Source of the DNA: Fragilariopsis cylindrus CCMP1102
Lineage: Eukaryota > Bacillariophyta > Bacillariophyceae > Bacillariales > Bacillariaceae
DNA length: 64,000 nucleotides
Assembly: GCA_900095095.1 (NCBI GenBank)
Contig: FMBT01000349.1
Coordinates: 186,001 to 250,000 of the forward strand
Direction: 5' to 3'
Shown here: positions 42,673 through 53,072 of the stretch, piece by piece
Numbering within the stretch: the stretch's first letter is position 1
Layout: the number at the start of each line of letters is the position of its first letter
Notes under the pieces: model-generated
What the model was told of the DNA's origin: nothing
What the model saw: the letters and a program-made list of their open reading frames with translations, nothing else
The model's database searches: none
Made by a program: the position numbers and the translations under genes

Positions 42673-43674
42673 TCATTTTGGAAGAGATCCTATCGTTTTG
42701 AAAGTGGCTCCACCAAATTTCACTGTCTCCTCTAAGAATTGAGATCCACTTCCTACTTTACAAACTCCACCTTTCAGCGAAAGTCGTTCTGGATGATCAT
42801 CGGGGAGGGCCTTCAGTGTGTGTGTATCAGCGAAGAGAAGGGTACATTTCTCAGATTCCAACACTTCCAGGGTGGCATCAGCCCGTTCCGAGGGGACTCC
42901 ACATCCACGAATATCACCCACAGATGGCAAAACTAGGGTTGCACCCGTGTTTAACGTTGAACAAACAGCTGACCCTATACCGAATGGGTGGCATAGAGTA
43001 ATGGCAACGCATACAACGTCATCTTCAATCATAGCAACTTCCCAGGCCGCATCCGTACCCATTTCTAGAGCTTCCAAATTTGTAAAAGGTTTCGTGTTGT
43101 TGTAGTAAGCATGTGGAGGCAAAACGGTGACGTCAGTATCCTGTTCGTTATCTTCTAGTCGAAATTCCTCTAATCCCAACATGCCATCGTTACCGTGAAT
43201 CAGATCTAACAAAAATTCTCCGCTTAAAAACGGAACAGACAAATTTGTTTCTGCCAAAAATCCAGTTCCAGATGCCGATACACTTCCTCTAACTTTGGGT
43301 AATTTAGCCATCCCTTCCAATCCTTTCGTAGTAGCATACGTAACCCCAATACGATTACAAGCAATCTGTAATATAAGATTTTCTGCAACATTCGGTAGGT
43401 CACTGACCATCACGTCATTTCGTTCGTACCCGTAGGCACGTAAATAGCCAGCCAGCATGTTGGTCTTATCACGGAAATCTTCATAAGTATAACGATGGAG
43501 AGGATGAGAATCGTTTCCATTGCTACTATCGTACGACGTAGTATCAGTTGCTGTTACCGATCTCATTAAAAAGTCTGGTGACGCAGAGACGACCCCAACT
43601 CGATTTTTCGGCACTCGTAACGCGGTGGCGTCAAGAACGGCCGCAATAGTCTTGGCGATCATTTGTGATGACAT
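42673..43674 (-). CDS. Truncated acyl-CoA synthetase-like (AMP-binding) protein
   Basis: Single exon, 333 residues, ATG at 43674. The N-terminal region matches the ANL/AMP-binding superfamily (HRYTYEDFRDKTNMLAGYLR, DVMVSDLPNVAENLILQIAC, RIGVTYATTKG). The later stretch VVCVAITLCHPFGIGSAVCS, TLNTGATLVLPSV resembles the part just after the ATP-binding P-loop. The P-loop itself (Ser/Thr/Gly-rich, PKG) is replaced by YYNNTKPFTNLEALEMG, and the protein stops at TFKTIGSLPK, before the adenylate-binding motifs and C-terminal lid. A complete enzyme would have 500-600 residues, so activity as a synthetase is doubtful. It may be a non-catalytic or carrier-type derivative, or a 3'-truncated gene. Confidence 0.7.
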   Translation of the reverse strand: MSSQMIAKTIAAVLDATALRVPKNRVGVVSASPDFLMRSVTATDTTSYDSSNGNDSHPLHRYTYEDFRDKTNMLAGYLRAYGYERNDVMVSDLPNVAENLILQIACNRIGVTYATTKGLEGMAKLPKVRGSVSASGTGFLAETNLSVPFLSGEFLLDLIHGNDGMLGLEEFRLEDNEQDTDVTVLPPHAYYNNTKPFTNLEALEMGTDAAWEVAMIEDDVVCVAITLCHPFGIGSAVCSTLNTGATLVLPSVGDIRGCGVPSERADATLEVLESEKCTLLFADTHTLKALPDDHPERLSLKGGVCKVGSGSQFLEETVKFGGATFKTIGSLPK

Positions 43675-43946
43675 GTCTAGCTAGCTATTATCTAAATAGG
43701 AGTTCTCCACTACTTCTTGTTCTTATTTTCTTGTTCGATTTTTCTTTATTCGGTGATCGATGATTGATGATTGATGATTGCATGATTTATTATATGATTT
43801 GACATTGACAAAAAATGAGAAGCGATCTTCGCAAATCTACGCCTAAGTTAATTCGGGGCTAATTCTGTCGTCTTGAGTCGTGTATCGGTAACCGAACAGC
43901 ACAATGTACTATGCTGCATCACTCAAACTCTCTTTGTAGTATCTAA
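43675..43946. other. Upstream region of acyl-CoA synthetase-like gene
   Basis: Spacer with repeated gattgatgattgatgatt words near 43757-43782. It ends at the target-site TAA of the adjacent foldback element. Confidence 0.5.
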
Positions 43947-44254
43947 CAGGAAGGAAACGTACCAAGACTTAATCGTTATTTCGGCGACTTGCTGTTTTAA
44001 ATATAACGGTCATGGCTGAACAATGGTGGAACCGTGGCTGAACTTTGGCTTGATTGATTCAGCCATTGTTCAGCCATGAATATTTCCATTTATGTAGCTT
44101 AATAGTAACTATTATTTTCATGGCTGAATAATGGCTGAATCGATGCAGCCATGGTTCCGCCATGGTTCAGCCGCGATTCAGCCACGACCATTATATTTTA
44201 AAAACGTTAAGTCGCCGGCTATCCGTGATTAAGACTTGATACGTTTCCTTCCAG
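43947..44254. mobile_element. 308-bp foldback MITE with TAA target duplication
   Basis: Almost the whole element is an inverted repeat. The left arm begins caggaaggaaacgtaccaag and the right arm ends tacgtttccttccag. Each arm of about 130-150 bp contains matching blocks (agacttaat, ggcgactt, aaatataa, tggctgaa) in inverse order. A small loop lies around 44085-44115. TAA flanks both ends (43944-43946 and 44255-44257). A 3-bp TAA/TWA duplication and a non-coding palindrome fit a PIF/Harbinger-type (Tourist-like) MITE. Internal gctgaa/ttcagc words make secondary hairpins within each arm. No ORF. Confidence 0.75.
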
Positions 44255-44257
44255 TAA

Positions 44258-45852
44258 TACATCTTGAACTTCACGCAATACAATAGTATGTGTGGTAGAG
44301 AGAGAATTTCTAGATGTACACACTCAAACTCTATGTAACAATAATACAAGACTCATATGTACTTCACACAAAAATGCTGTCACCACAGCATAGATGAGTA
44401 ATACTTGGAAAAGGTCAAATTGATGACAATTATTTCATTTTCAGTTGTGAAAATCCTTAGATACTAAAAGGATAGAAATTGTACATTGTCTATAGGGCTT
44501 ATTACTGATTGCACATTTGCTATGCTACTTTGGGTATGTAATATATTATATATCATCTTCATCATCAAGAAGTATCATCCAGATTTCAAATTCTACTATA
44601 TTATTTGTGTGTTGTTGGTTGTGATTGTTGGTATCACTGGTCTCATTTTTGTGTATGTGTATATATTTATGACAGCGTCATATTACTTGAGCATTTTTTG
44701 TTGTATTCTTCACATCACGCACATCATGCAGTATAATATTATTATGGTGGTAGGCAGGCAGGCTTGTTGAAAGACTCCTAGCAATACCACTTAAGATGTA
44801 ATTGTAATTGTATTTTGATGATGTAGTCTCACTAAATCACATAGCATGTACGCACTACTACTTAGTTAGACTTTTTCTTCTCTATTCACAAAGCACACAC
44901 TCTGATTACATTTTCTCCTATCACAACACATATCACATACTACTAATCTAAAGGACATGCACTGTTACCCCTAGCAGACCATTCACTACATGATGTGTGT
45001 CTGTTTAGGTACACTTAGCTATTGAAGACTAGCACAGGAAAAACTAGATATTCAAGGCCTGATTATCACTTACCAAAAACTACTGGGTAATATAATGAAG
45101 AGGATAGGAGCTCTTCTTCTCTTCATTATTTTAAGTTTGATAGTGCAACACTGCTAACAATCTTCAAACTCTTGGGGTTGTATTCTATTTCAATCTTGGC
45201 GAGGCACTGAAAAAAATCCCTGTCATCAAGAGAGTTTCTCAACTGATTTTCCTGTCCAGTCTTATAAGAAGTTATACTATCCTTTCTGGATAAGTTACAT
45301 GCATTTTAAAATTGAAGCATATATCAACAACAGAAACATCCGCATAGTTCCAGGATTAGTATGTGTCCAAAGAAAGGTCTGGTACTGCTATGCTGGTTGA
45401 TGAGTTTTGAGTCCTACATTGCTTTGTACTCTTCATACTGTTTTACAATTTTTGTATTTCCATTCATTTTCACGACTGATGGGTGCAACGAGAAAACTTC
45501 ATTCAGAACGACGTTTTTGTCACTTTTTTGAACAATGTTAGCTTTCAATTTGAAGTTTGTTTGCTCTTTTGACGAACTATGATCTCGAATTCATTAAGCC
45601 AAAAAACGACACATAAGAAAAGAATATCGAATCTACCGAATGCCTATTTGTCTTCTAAAAAAATCTCACGTACGACTCTAGTACTTTATCATTCCACGGC
45701 AGAAGTAAACAGTGTCCATTTTCATTCTCTCTTGCTAAGTATTCAGTATTTGTATTGTGATCAGAATACTGTTTTACAACTCATAGTACGTCGACGCAAA
45801 CAAACAAACAAACAAAAGCAATTCAAATCAGATCAAATCAAATCGAATCATT
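44258..45852. other. Long intergenic region
   Basis: About 1.6 kb without a convincing gene. A hydrophobic plus-strand ORF at 44486-44770 has only a TTG start, AT-driven composition and no family match. A short hairpin is visible at 45093-45103/45119-45129 (ataatgaagag paired with ctcttcattat, 15-base loop). An (acaa)n run lies at about 45799-45815 just upstream of the next ATG. Confidence 0.5.
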
Positions 45853-46641
45853 ATGACTAACCCCACTAACCACCCTTCAGAATCCAAACGACCACGCTTA
45901 GCGCGTAATTGCAACAGAGGCAATTCTACTCTCTCTAATAACGATCCTCGTCCTGATACTCCCGTATCATCGTCTCGTCAACCTCCTCCACCGGTTGTGG
46001 TCGGTCTTATTTTTACGTATGATACGTCACCCACCTCTAACAATATTGAATCTGCGTTATGTGTTATCAGTGACGTAAATAAGAAATATACAGACCACGA
46101 AATTTTACAGGCCTTGAAGGATATTTTAAGATGGTCCTACGCCAATAACGACGCCATTGATCGTCGTGGATTCCTGAATGAATTCCTGGAACTTGCCGGA
46201 ATTTCACGCGTCCTGAAGTTTCTTACGATGCCGAACAATATTTGCGATACGGACTATGTCGAATTCATTGGTAAGATTATTGGCAATTGCACTGACCCTG
46301 CACCAAATTATGAAAATCTAGACATAACCCAATTAATGGCAAGGAAATTTGTTGAAAAGGACGGTATCCTCACAATGCTTCTTGCAAATGAGGAATATAA
46401 TGGTGGAAGCAATAGTAGGGAACTACAAGCCGTATATTCTATCTGGGCAGCACTTGGTAACGTCTATGATTACGACGCAGACGCAATAGACGAGATAAAG
46501 ATGGATGACCTTCTAGACGTATTGGATAGTGGTCTAGCAACCCTAACATTGTTGAATGGTGCAATTGACGCATATTGGGTCCCTCGTATTATACATCAAG
46601 TATTTAGAGTGACGCAACGTTCGTCCAGGAGATATGATTGA
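45853..46641 (+). CDS. Hypothetical armadillo-like helical protein
   Basis: Single exon, 262 residues, ATG at 45853. The N-terminus (residues 1-50) is basic and Pro-rich (SKRPRLARNCN), a possible nuclear signal. The remainder is predicted by eye to be alpha-helical with short repeats: VISDVNKKYTDHEILQALKD, LRWSYANNDAIDRR, FLELAGISRVLKFL, YVEFIGKIIGNCTD, LQAVYSIWAALGNVYD. This spacing resembles ARM/HEAT helices. No specific family is recognised; expanded families of such proteins are common in diatoms. Confidence 0.6.
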   Translation: MTNPTNHPSESKRPRLARNCNRGNSTLSNNDPRPDTPVSSSRQPPPPVVVGLIFTYDTSPTSNNIESALCVISDVNKKYTDHEILQALKDILRWSYANNDAIDRRGFLNEFLELAGISRVLKFLTMPNNICDTDYVEFIGKIIGNCTDPAPNYENLDITQLMARKFVEKDGILTMLLANEEYNGGSNSRELQAVYSIWAALGNVYDYDADAIDEIKMDDLLDVLDSGLATLTLLNGAIDAYWVPRIIHQVFRVTQRSSRRYD

Positions 46642-48163
46642 CAATTTACGCCCTAGATTATTGCCGGTACGCACGAGTAATAATCACTAATCATTATCGA
46701 CCAGCCGTCTCCTCCTCCTCAAATTGCATACCAAGATAATAATAATAGTAATAATAGTAATAATAATTATAATGATGTGTATTACCCTCACTGGTCGTTC
46801 CTCCTCCTCAAATTCTACCGGCCGTTCTTCCTCGGGTAATACAAAAAAAATAGAAAGACAGGTAAAATCATTCATCGACTTACATATATTAAATACATCC
46901 ATTTAGGATAAACATATTTTTAGATCGCTATTTAATCCTCCACCCGGATTTATTCTTCTAAGGAAACCGTAGCAACAAAAATATGACAATAATATATACA
47001 TTTTTGGACTATACTATCAAGAGTGAGTTGCAGTAGTTTTCTATTGATGATCGGAGGATGATCGTATACAATACAATTATATAGTGCTATTTTAATCATA
47101 TCCATGACGAGAAAAAGAAATAGGGAAAGCCAAGTTCAAGGGACGGTACAACAATGTAGATTATTCATCAATAAATCTAAAAATATATTGATAGAATTTT
47201 AGAAAAAAATGCTATTCATATCAAATAATTGCTACTATAATTTGATGGTAAACACAACACCTTGTGATAGGAGAGACAATGTCACTGGATATGCTTCCTT
47301 CTTAGAAGGAAGGAAAGAACCATTGAGTCCCTGAATTAACAAATCATTTGGCAACCAAATTTTTGATCTATGTACTAGTGCGTACACACTTGTATGTGCA
47401 AGATCACATCCACTGAGGTTTTGTGACATACGGTACATACACAGTACATTATGTTAGGAAGACACAAGCTTGTTCATTTTATATTTAACTCATAATTGTT
47501 GTATCTTTTGATAGCAGAAGTGATTTTATCCATTATCTGAATAGTCATGATATTGATGACGATGACGACAAGAATAACGATAACGATAACGATAATGATA
47601 ATGATAATGATAATGATAACAATAACAATCATGACAATGACAATAACAATAACAATAACAATAACAATCATGACAATAATAATGATAATGACAACGGCAG
47701 GCAATGATTTTTCAATCTCTTGATGAATCACAAGATAACGATGGCGAGGATGATGATGGAGCTATTTGTGATCGAACTATTTGCGACTTTAAAATATGAA
47801 AAGTCAGATCAGCAGAATCTTAGCCTTAAGTTAAGGGATATTGGTTCGGTGTTATCACCTTGTATAGTATATTCTGAATTGGATATTAATAGTAATCATA
47901 ATTTTGCTTATTATTAGTTTCTTTCTTTACCATCATGACTAATTATTTACTGTAATTACCTTTCAGATTATATTTTACATACATTAGTTTCAGTCAGAAC
48001 CTTTCTTGTGTGTAAGAATTAAGATTTTAACCCTATCTTTTTTCAAAAGAATCTACTTGATCTTGTGAGGCGTGCACAGAGCAATCTGCTTTTCTCCATT
48101 GCCCAATCTATCACCAAATCCAAGATACCGACCATTAGTCGTAACCATAATATCCAATAGTTT
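46642..48163. other. Intergenic region with low-complexity tracts and coding-like scraps
   Basis: Holds duplicated ctcctcctcaaatt words (near 46708 and 46801), an (aat)n tract at about 46735-46775, and a long (gataac/gataat/aacaat)n tract at about 47575-47695. After the tract, short plus-strand frames (DESQDNDGEDDDGAICDRT, then SLKLRDIGSVLSPCIVYSEL up to 47917) look coding-like but in different frames, perhaps a decayed gene. No intact gene is supported. Confidence 0.4.
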
Positions 48164-49006
48164 TTAGTAGAGACTTGGAGTCTTGACATTCAAACTACGG
48201 AATGATTCGTTTGCTGACAAATTTGCACGTTCGTGGACTTTGCCTTTCATTACAATCCATGGTCGGTTTAATGCGATATCACTCTTACGGAACAAACCAA
48301 AATCAAATGCAATATCCAGGATGATGTGAATTTGACCTTGAGAGTTGTACATATTTAAATTGATTGCGTCCTCGTTGTTATTGGTCGTACTACTGATACT
48401 ATCCTTGTTAGCGGATGTACCTTTAACAGCATGCTCTGGTGAAAGTTGTTGAACAATCAAATCGGTACTTCCCATCAATGCATTAAGCTGAAAGTAGGCG
48501 TCGGCCGATGCAGATGATTTTGCCAAACGAACGAGGAGACGCTCGTATAAGTCTTCCTCGTTCATACTACTTTTATCACACAATACCTTCGAAATTGCCT
48601 TCAGCATTATTATGCCACCATTATTCGTACCAGCATTAACAATCACGTCTTTCAAGTCGGCTGAATGACGTGGATTAAGAACAACGTCGTTCAGTACTAT
48701 TTTTTCTTCAGAAACTTCCTTTTCCAATTCAGATATTGGAATATCGATGTGATCGATCGGAGCATCCAAAGGAATATAATTCAGAAAATTATGCTCCTTC
48801 AAGCTTCGCAGTATCATTCTTCGATCATTGGAACGAGCGTATCGAACCAGGTTGGACTTTAATTTTTCGATCGATTCCTCACGAGATTCTATATGATGAT
48901 CGGTAACTGATCCTGTCATAATGCTGGTATTTTGGTCGACAGAATGAGATGCCATTGTCATCGATGCTGTCGCCATGGTAGCGTTATACTGTACGGAGGA
49001 CGCCAT
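48164..49006 (-). CDS. Hypothetical protein
   Basis: Single exon. ATG at 49006 (MASSVQYNATM) is preferred to the upstream TTG; 280 residues. The first 45 residues are Met/Thr/Ser rich. The rest is a mixed alpha/beta sequence: KLKSNLVRYARSNDRRMILR, HIDIPISELEKEVSEEKIVL, DVIVNAGTNNGGIIMLKAIS, EEDLYERLLVRLAKSSASAD, then a strand-rich end (IHIILDIAFDFGLFR, IVMKGKVHERANL). No transmembrane segment and no recognised domain. Divergent from the GFAT gene, 476 bp away. Confidence 0.6.
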   Translation of the reverse strand: MASSVQYNATMATASMTMASHSVDQNTSIMTGSVTDHHIESREESIEKLKSNLVRYARSNDRRMILRSLKEHNFLNYIPLDAPIDHIDIPISELEKEVSEEKIVLNDVVLNPRHSADLKDVIVNAGTNNGGIIMLKAISKVLCDKSSMNEEDLYERLLVRLAKSSASADAYFQLNALMGSTDLIVQQLSPEHAVKGTSANKDSISSTTNNNEDAINLNMYNSQGQIHIILDIAFDFGLFRKSDIALNRPWIVMKGKVHERANLSANESFRSLNVKTPSLY

Positions 49007-49482
49007 CTTTCTTTCTTCTGCAGACAAAGGTTGCGTGAAGTGATTAATGTAAAATAGATAGCGTTAACAGAACAATTATAAAAATTATTAGATGATTTTG
49101 ATTTCCTTCGCATTTTTGATGACGATGAACAATATTTATTTGTTGTGCAAAAGTAAACGACATTTATTTGGCGATGAAAAACGCGCCATCATATTAGAGA
49201 CTATATTATGTCTCCATAAAAAGTGATATTATGTCTACTGTACATAAAAGTGAGCACGATTGGAAAAAAATGATACGTACGGTCATTCCAAACACAAGAT
49301 CCCATAATACCTTCGCATTACTAGTATGTCAAAACTCAACAAAATGAGCGTTGAGCAAAAGTTGAAAGTTACAACAAATTAAATATCTTCACTTCACACA
49401 CCTTCCGATATCTACAGTACATGGTACAAAGTCTGTGTAGTATATTATTCATATAGCGAATAGCAACAAAAACATCTCCACG
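49007..49482. promoter_or_regulatory. Divergent region upstream of GFAT
   Basis: 476 bp between divergent starts. Contains ctactgtacat and ctacagtacatggtaca words (near 49227 and 49412) of the acagta/tactgta type common in this window. No further feature. Confidence 0.35.
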
Positions 49483-52079
49483 ATGCTTCGTCAAAGAGCT
49501 CAGCTGCTACTCTCAAGGACCTCGTCCGTTGCTTCGACTGCAAGAAATCAAGCATGCAACAACAACAACAACAAGTTAGCCAATATTAGTCATCGACGAT
49601 CGACGGTAACACTACCCGCACAAATATCATCATCTTATCGTGCTGTATCTACAATGTCGACTTCGGAGTCAACTTTTTCGTCTTCTTCTTCTTCCGTTTG
49701 GAATACCACCACGGCCCTAATAGCTGCGACAGTTGCAACGACTGTAGTTGCGACATCCGATTATGTATCACCCAACAAAACCACCGACTGTTGTGGTATC
49801 GTCGGTGTAATCGGCACAAAAGACCATGCCGACGCACGCGAATTTTTATTAGATGGATTAACAATATTAAAAAATCGTGGATATGACAGTGCAGGTATCG
49901 CTACCGTTCCTATTCGGGGTGAAGATATTCATATAACTAAGTTCGCATCCGATGGTGATAAGGCAGATTCGATAGAACTCGTGGCAAACCATTCTCAACA
50001 TCTTGGACACACAATGGGCATCGCTCACACACGATGGTGCGTTATATCACTACTTAAACTTGTACTCATAATATTACGTTGTTTTTCCCGAATTATGTTA
50101 TGAAATGTTTCTACAAAATTGAACGTTAAGAAAGATTGATATTAATTACGGATTCAAATTGTAACTTCCGTATTCATTTTTTGATGAAACGATATACGAT
50201 ATATATGAAACAATTCCTGTTCAACTGTTCATTTGATTTGGGCATACCACTTGTGTACACACTAACCATTCGTATGATCTCGTATACTGTATTTTTAAAA
50301 TCCGAAAACAGGGCGACCCATGGAGGCAAAACAGACGAAAATGCTCATCCTCATCAGGATTCATCGGGAAAAATTGCGTTGGCGCACAATGGGATCCTTA
50401 ATAATGCCAACGATCTTAGACGAGAATTGCAAAAAGAAGGACATATCTTCACCTCGCAAACCGATACGGAAGTCATCGTTAAGTTGATCGGCAAGTATTA
50501 TGATGGGGGTAAGAGCAAAGACGACAATAAGGAGAATAGCATCACACTAAAGGACGCTACCCGAATCGCCTTGGATCAATGCGATGGAACATGGGGACTG
50601 GCTATCGTTTGTTCCGACACACCCGATGAAATGGTTGTGGCCTGTAACGGCTCACCGTTGGTAATAGGAATTGCTGACGATCGTACCTTCGTCGCATCGG
50701 AAACCTCCGCATTCAACCGGTACACCAAAAACTTTATCAGCATGAAGGATGGAGAAATCGGTGTCTTACATGCTGATGGACGAACCCTCGATCTGAGCCG
50801 GACGCAAATAGCTCCCGATCAACAGGTTAAGCTGTCGCCGGAACCGCATCCTCACTGGACGATCAAAGAATTGACGGAACAACCCGAGGCTATCGCTCAA
50901 GCGCTCAACTTCGGTGGACGGATGTCCCACGATCGAGTTATTTTGTCAGGATTGGATCGCAATGAGGATCAAATGTCTAAGATTAAGCACATGACATTGA
51001 GTGCATGCGGGACGTCTCTCAACGCGGCGAAGTACGGAGAAAGAATAATGAAACAACTAGGATCCTTTGATAGCGTCGCGTCGATCGATGCCGCCGAAAC
51101 AGAATCGAAAGATTTTCCATGCATGGACAACGTTCAAACCACGGGGTTGATAGTGGTATCACAATCGGGCGAGACGAAGGACGTTCATCGGGTCCTTGTC
51201 AATGCTATGGAAAAGGGTATCGCCGCTCTCAGTGTGGTAAATGCTGTCGGCAGTTTGATCGCACGTACGACAAATATGGGGGTGTATTGTAATGCGGGAA
51301 GAGAAAACGCCGTGGCAAGTACAAAGGCCTTCACAACACAAGTCACTGTATTAGCTTTAATTGCTATCTGGTTTCGAGAATGTCGCGACCGCGCAGCTGG
51401 ACGATCTCCAAACATTGAAGCGGGAAGAGTCAAGGACGCACTAATGAGATTACCTATTACTATTGGAATGGCAATGAAAACTTGCAGACCTCAATGCAAA
51501 AAAATTGCAGAAAAACTCATGGATAAAGAACATTGTTTCGTTTTGGGGAAAGGATACGCTGAGCCAGTGGCCTATGAGGGAGCGCTCAAAATTAAGGAAA
51601 TGTGCTATCTCCATGCCGAGGGATACAGCGGTGGTGCCTTGAAGCATGGTCCGTTCGCCCTTATTGAAGGTGAAAAAGGAAAGTATGGAGCCACTCCCAT
51701 TATCATGTTTATCCTAGACGACCAGCACGCTCAGCATATGAGATCGGCAGCGGAGGAAGTGAAGGCAAGGGGAGCACAACTCATTATTATTACTGACAAG
51801 CCTTCATTAGCACGCGATTTAGACGACGATCCGATTATTATTCCACAAAATGGTCCGATGACAGCTCTGACAGGTGTGATTCCCTTGCAACTGATAGCAT
51901 ACGAACTTGCTTTACTCCGGTACGTCGATTTGGTGGACTGTATTTTCTTCAATTTCAATTTTAATCTCAAAAAAACAAATCGTCTCACCCTTCATTCACC
52001 TACTTTTTTAAAATCTTTACGCAGTGGGATCAACCCAGATACTCCACGGAACCTCGCAAAGGCTGTAACTGTTGATTAG
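49483..52079 (+). CDS. GFAT: Glutamine:fructose-6-phosphate aminotransferase
   Basis: Three exons (49483-50036, 50312-51919, 52025-52079); the splices rebuild [19 protein letters not shown] and [20 protein letters not shown]. 738 residues. The class II glutamine amidotransferase domain starts at Cys104 ([20 protein letters not shown]), followed by [19 protein letters not shown] and [11 protein letters not shown]. Two SIS sugar-isomerase domains follow: [43 protein letters not shown], then [20 protein letters not shown] and GPFALIE. It makes glucosamine-6-phosphate, the first committed step to UDP-GlcNAc, chitin and glycans. The usual enzyme begins at the catalytic Cys after Met. Here 103 residues precede it, with an N-terminus ([20 protein letters not shown]) like a mitochondrial presequence, so processing is expected. 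Confidence 0.95.
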
Positions 52080-53072
52080 ATACTTTATTTAACAGTCTCT
52101 CTGTACCAGGCAATCTAGCCAATACGATACAATTTGTTTGGTATTTCTTCGTGACTTTTTTAGAGTAACAACGTTTAAAGTTCACCATCAAAATATGTTT
52201 GTATCTTCAGCGCATTATTTGGATGGATGTTTTTTGTCTAGTTTTTCTTTTCAATAGCTGAATCAAACGAAAATTAATTATCGAAAGATCCTAGTTAGCT
52301 TTCCACACTAAGCACCCACTGCCGGTACTCAAGTCTTTTTTTTTAGATCTCTTTTCTCATTTAACAACAAAATTTAGTTGAGACTATGAAACTAAAATAA
52401 ATAATGTCCTACAAGGAGACGGAGTGATCCTCAAGTAGAGCTGTAAAAGACATCCTACAATTTACAGGATAGAAGCAAAGCAACTAGCTAAGTTACCATA
52501 TCAAATAGAGTGGCAGGGGTAGCAACAATAATGAACTAGCTTCTGTAGTATAGCATACGGGTGGGGTACGTACGAGAACGACACTTCGCGCGAGGAAATA
52601 TTTTTCTAGTCGTACTACGCGCAGTAGCATTATTGATGATAATGATACAACGAATGACGAATCTTAAATTTTTTTCTCGATATAATTATTTGTTGTGAGA
52701 GAACGCACATACAACTGGAATACCAAGAGCAAGGAAAATCTTTTCCGAGAGTGAAAAGGTGTTTAAAAAAAGCAAACAAGTGATCGCCAACATCTCATTA
52801 TACCCGCTATTGATTTGAATCAAACAAAAATGAATGTGTGTCGTCAATTACTATCAATTTTGAAAAAGTTGCGACAAATTTTTAACGCTTTCGATCATAT
52901 TCGCTCGCTCACTGCCTAATTAGGTCTTAGAAAGAAAGGAGAAAAGCGATAGAGAAATGTTTCATCAACTAAAGGCTGATTGATTCCTTCATTCATTGCA
53001 ATCTTCAGCTCATAAAACTTGATAACTACGATCTTCTAATTCAACCAACTAACTTCTATCCGAATTCAAAAC
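52080..53072. other. Intergenic region
   Basis: About 1 kb between tandem plus-strand genes. AT-rich; no gene, RNA or clear repeat is recognised. The promoter of the wall-type protein gene should lie in its right half. Confidence 0.5.

Noticed and set aside
44486-44770. 94-codon hydrophobic plus-strand ORF
   Set aside because: It opens at TTG, is driven by AT-rich composition, and has no family or neighbour support.
45093-45129. Short hairpin as a possible terminator or RNA gene
   Set aside because: An isolated 11-bp stem in a eukaryotic spacer with no adjacent gene end; insufficient for a call.
47474-47731. Minus-strand ORF of almost only Val and Ile
   Set aside because: Direct translation of a gataac/aacaat microsatellite.
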